NCBI GenBank assembly: GCA_047495785.1
Contig: JBLDXI010000074.1
Coordinates: 1,178,001-1,242,000, forward strand
From: Lepidodermella squamata
Lineage: Eukaryota > Gastrotricha
Length of the DNA: 64,000 nt
Direction of reading: 5' to 3'
The position numbers and the translations under genes are program-made. Of this stretch, positions 63,471 through 64,000 are shown piece after piece. A model generated the notes under the pieces. It was not told the origin of the DNA and did no database searches. It worked only from the letters and a program-made list of their open reading frames with translations. The number at the start of each line of letters is the position of its first letter. Positions within the stretch are counted from its first letter, which is position 1.

Positions 63471-64000
63471 ATGAACAAGTTCCTCGTTGGCACCGTCGTT
63501 TTGGTAAGCATTGTGTCTTTACTTTTGATGCGTTCTAATGTATTTTGCAGGCCGCTTGCATCGCCGTTGTGTCGTCTGCCGCACGCGCTGCGAAGGCCCC
63601 ATCTGCCGCCGTTGGCAAACCGAAGTCTCCCAGTACTTCCGCCCAGAAGCCCCACGCTGCCTCGGGTGTTCAAAAGAAGCTGCATCAGAGCAAAGCTCAG
63701 CGGAAAGCTTTCGTCAAGGATGTCGGCGGTGCCGCGAAGAGCAACCAAGCTGCCTTTGCCAAGAAGATCCAAGCCATGATCAAGGCCAAATCGCTGCGCA
63801 AGTTCGTCGGGAGGTACTACTCGGGCAATGCGGCTGCGATCACCAACGGGATTACTAAGATCGCTAAGGACGAGAAGAAGTTGAAGGCTTTCGTCGCTAA
63901 ACTCGCAAAGGACCCCAAATCGGTCGCCAAAAAGCTGACCAAGATCAAGCGAGCCAATAAGACGAAGGGCAACGCCAAGCCAAAGGCATCGACTGCCAAG
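63471..64000 (+). CDS. secreted Lys/Ala-rich protein, cut by the window edge
   Basis: Exon 1 (63471-63503, MNKFLVGTVVL), a 47-nt phase-0 intron, then exon 2 open from 63551 to the end; at least 161 aa. The signal peptide is completed by AACIAVVSSA. One family domain is present (QRKAFVKDVGG, NQAAFAKKIQAM, LRKFVGRYYSGN, FVAKLAKDPKSVAKKL), followed by a Lys/Asn/Ala-rich tail (KTKGNAKPKAS) without a stop before the edge. A 102-bp block (63760-63861) is identical to 4374-4475 in the gene at 4081, while flanking coding sequence differs. Confidence 0.87.

Overview
The window is nuclear DNA of an invertebrate animal. Genes are split by short GT-AG introns (about 47-85 nt), promoters carry TATA boxes, AATAAA/ATTAAA signals follow many stop codons, and the clearest protein (an MRP1-type ABC transporter of 1536 aa) is animal-like. 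Which phylum it belongs to cannot be decided from this sequence. Many open frames are not genes; the models here were built from splice sites, reading phase and paralog comparison.

Layout. 0.4-2.5 kb: three tandem small secreted proteins with a galaxin-like di-cysteine motif, the first lacking its 5' end. 4.1 kb: a secreted Lys/Ala-rich protein. 6.8-8.0 kb: two divergent, homologous small secreted proteins. 10.8-14.7 kb: a three-repeat galaxin-like protein and a Q/N/Y/P-rich relative. 15-19.6 kb: no certain gene, with a large fold-back DNA transposon. 19.8 kb: cytosolic sulfotransferase. 20.9-21.7 kb: a possible LTR fragment. 21.9 and 23.3 kb: two paralogous secreted peptides, one strongly cationic. 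25.6 kb: a Q/N/Y/P-rich secreted protein. 27 kb: a transposase-like helix-turn-helix fragment, then a complete tRNA-derived SINE. 28.3-43.3 kb, all minus strand: a probable GPI-anchored Cys-rich protein, the ABC transporter, a large three-repeat galaxin-like protein and an unknown 433-aa protein. 44.0 kb: an unknown 120-aa protein. 45-52 kb: MITEs and simple repeats. 52-64 kb: a secreted protein built of 26-residue repeats ending in a basic run, then more copies of the Lys/Ala-rich family (a two-domain gene, two broken copies, and one running off the right edge).

Two themes dominate. First, the window is rich in secreted or extracellular-matrix products, and several unrelated ones share one gene plan: a first coding exon of only 10-12 codons, a phase-0 intron inside the signal peptide, then one exon with the whole mature protein. 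Second, small transposons are frequent. Four have a TA target duplication, one has hAT hallmarks with a perfect 8-bp duplication, and there is one SINE with a 12-bp duplication. Functions of the secreted families are inferred only from composition and motifs.
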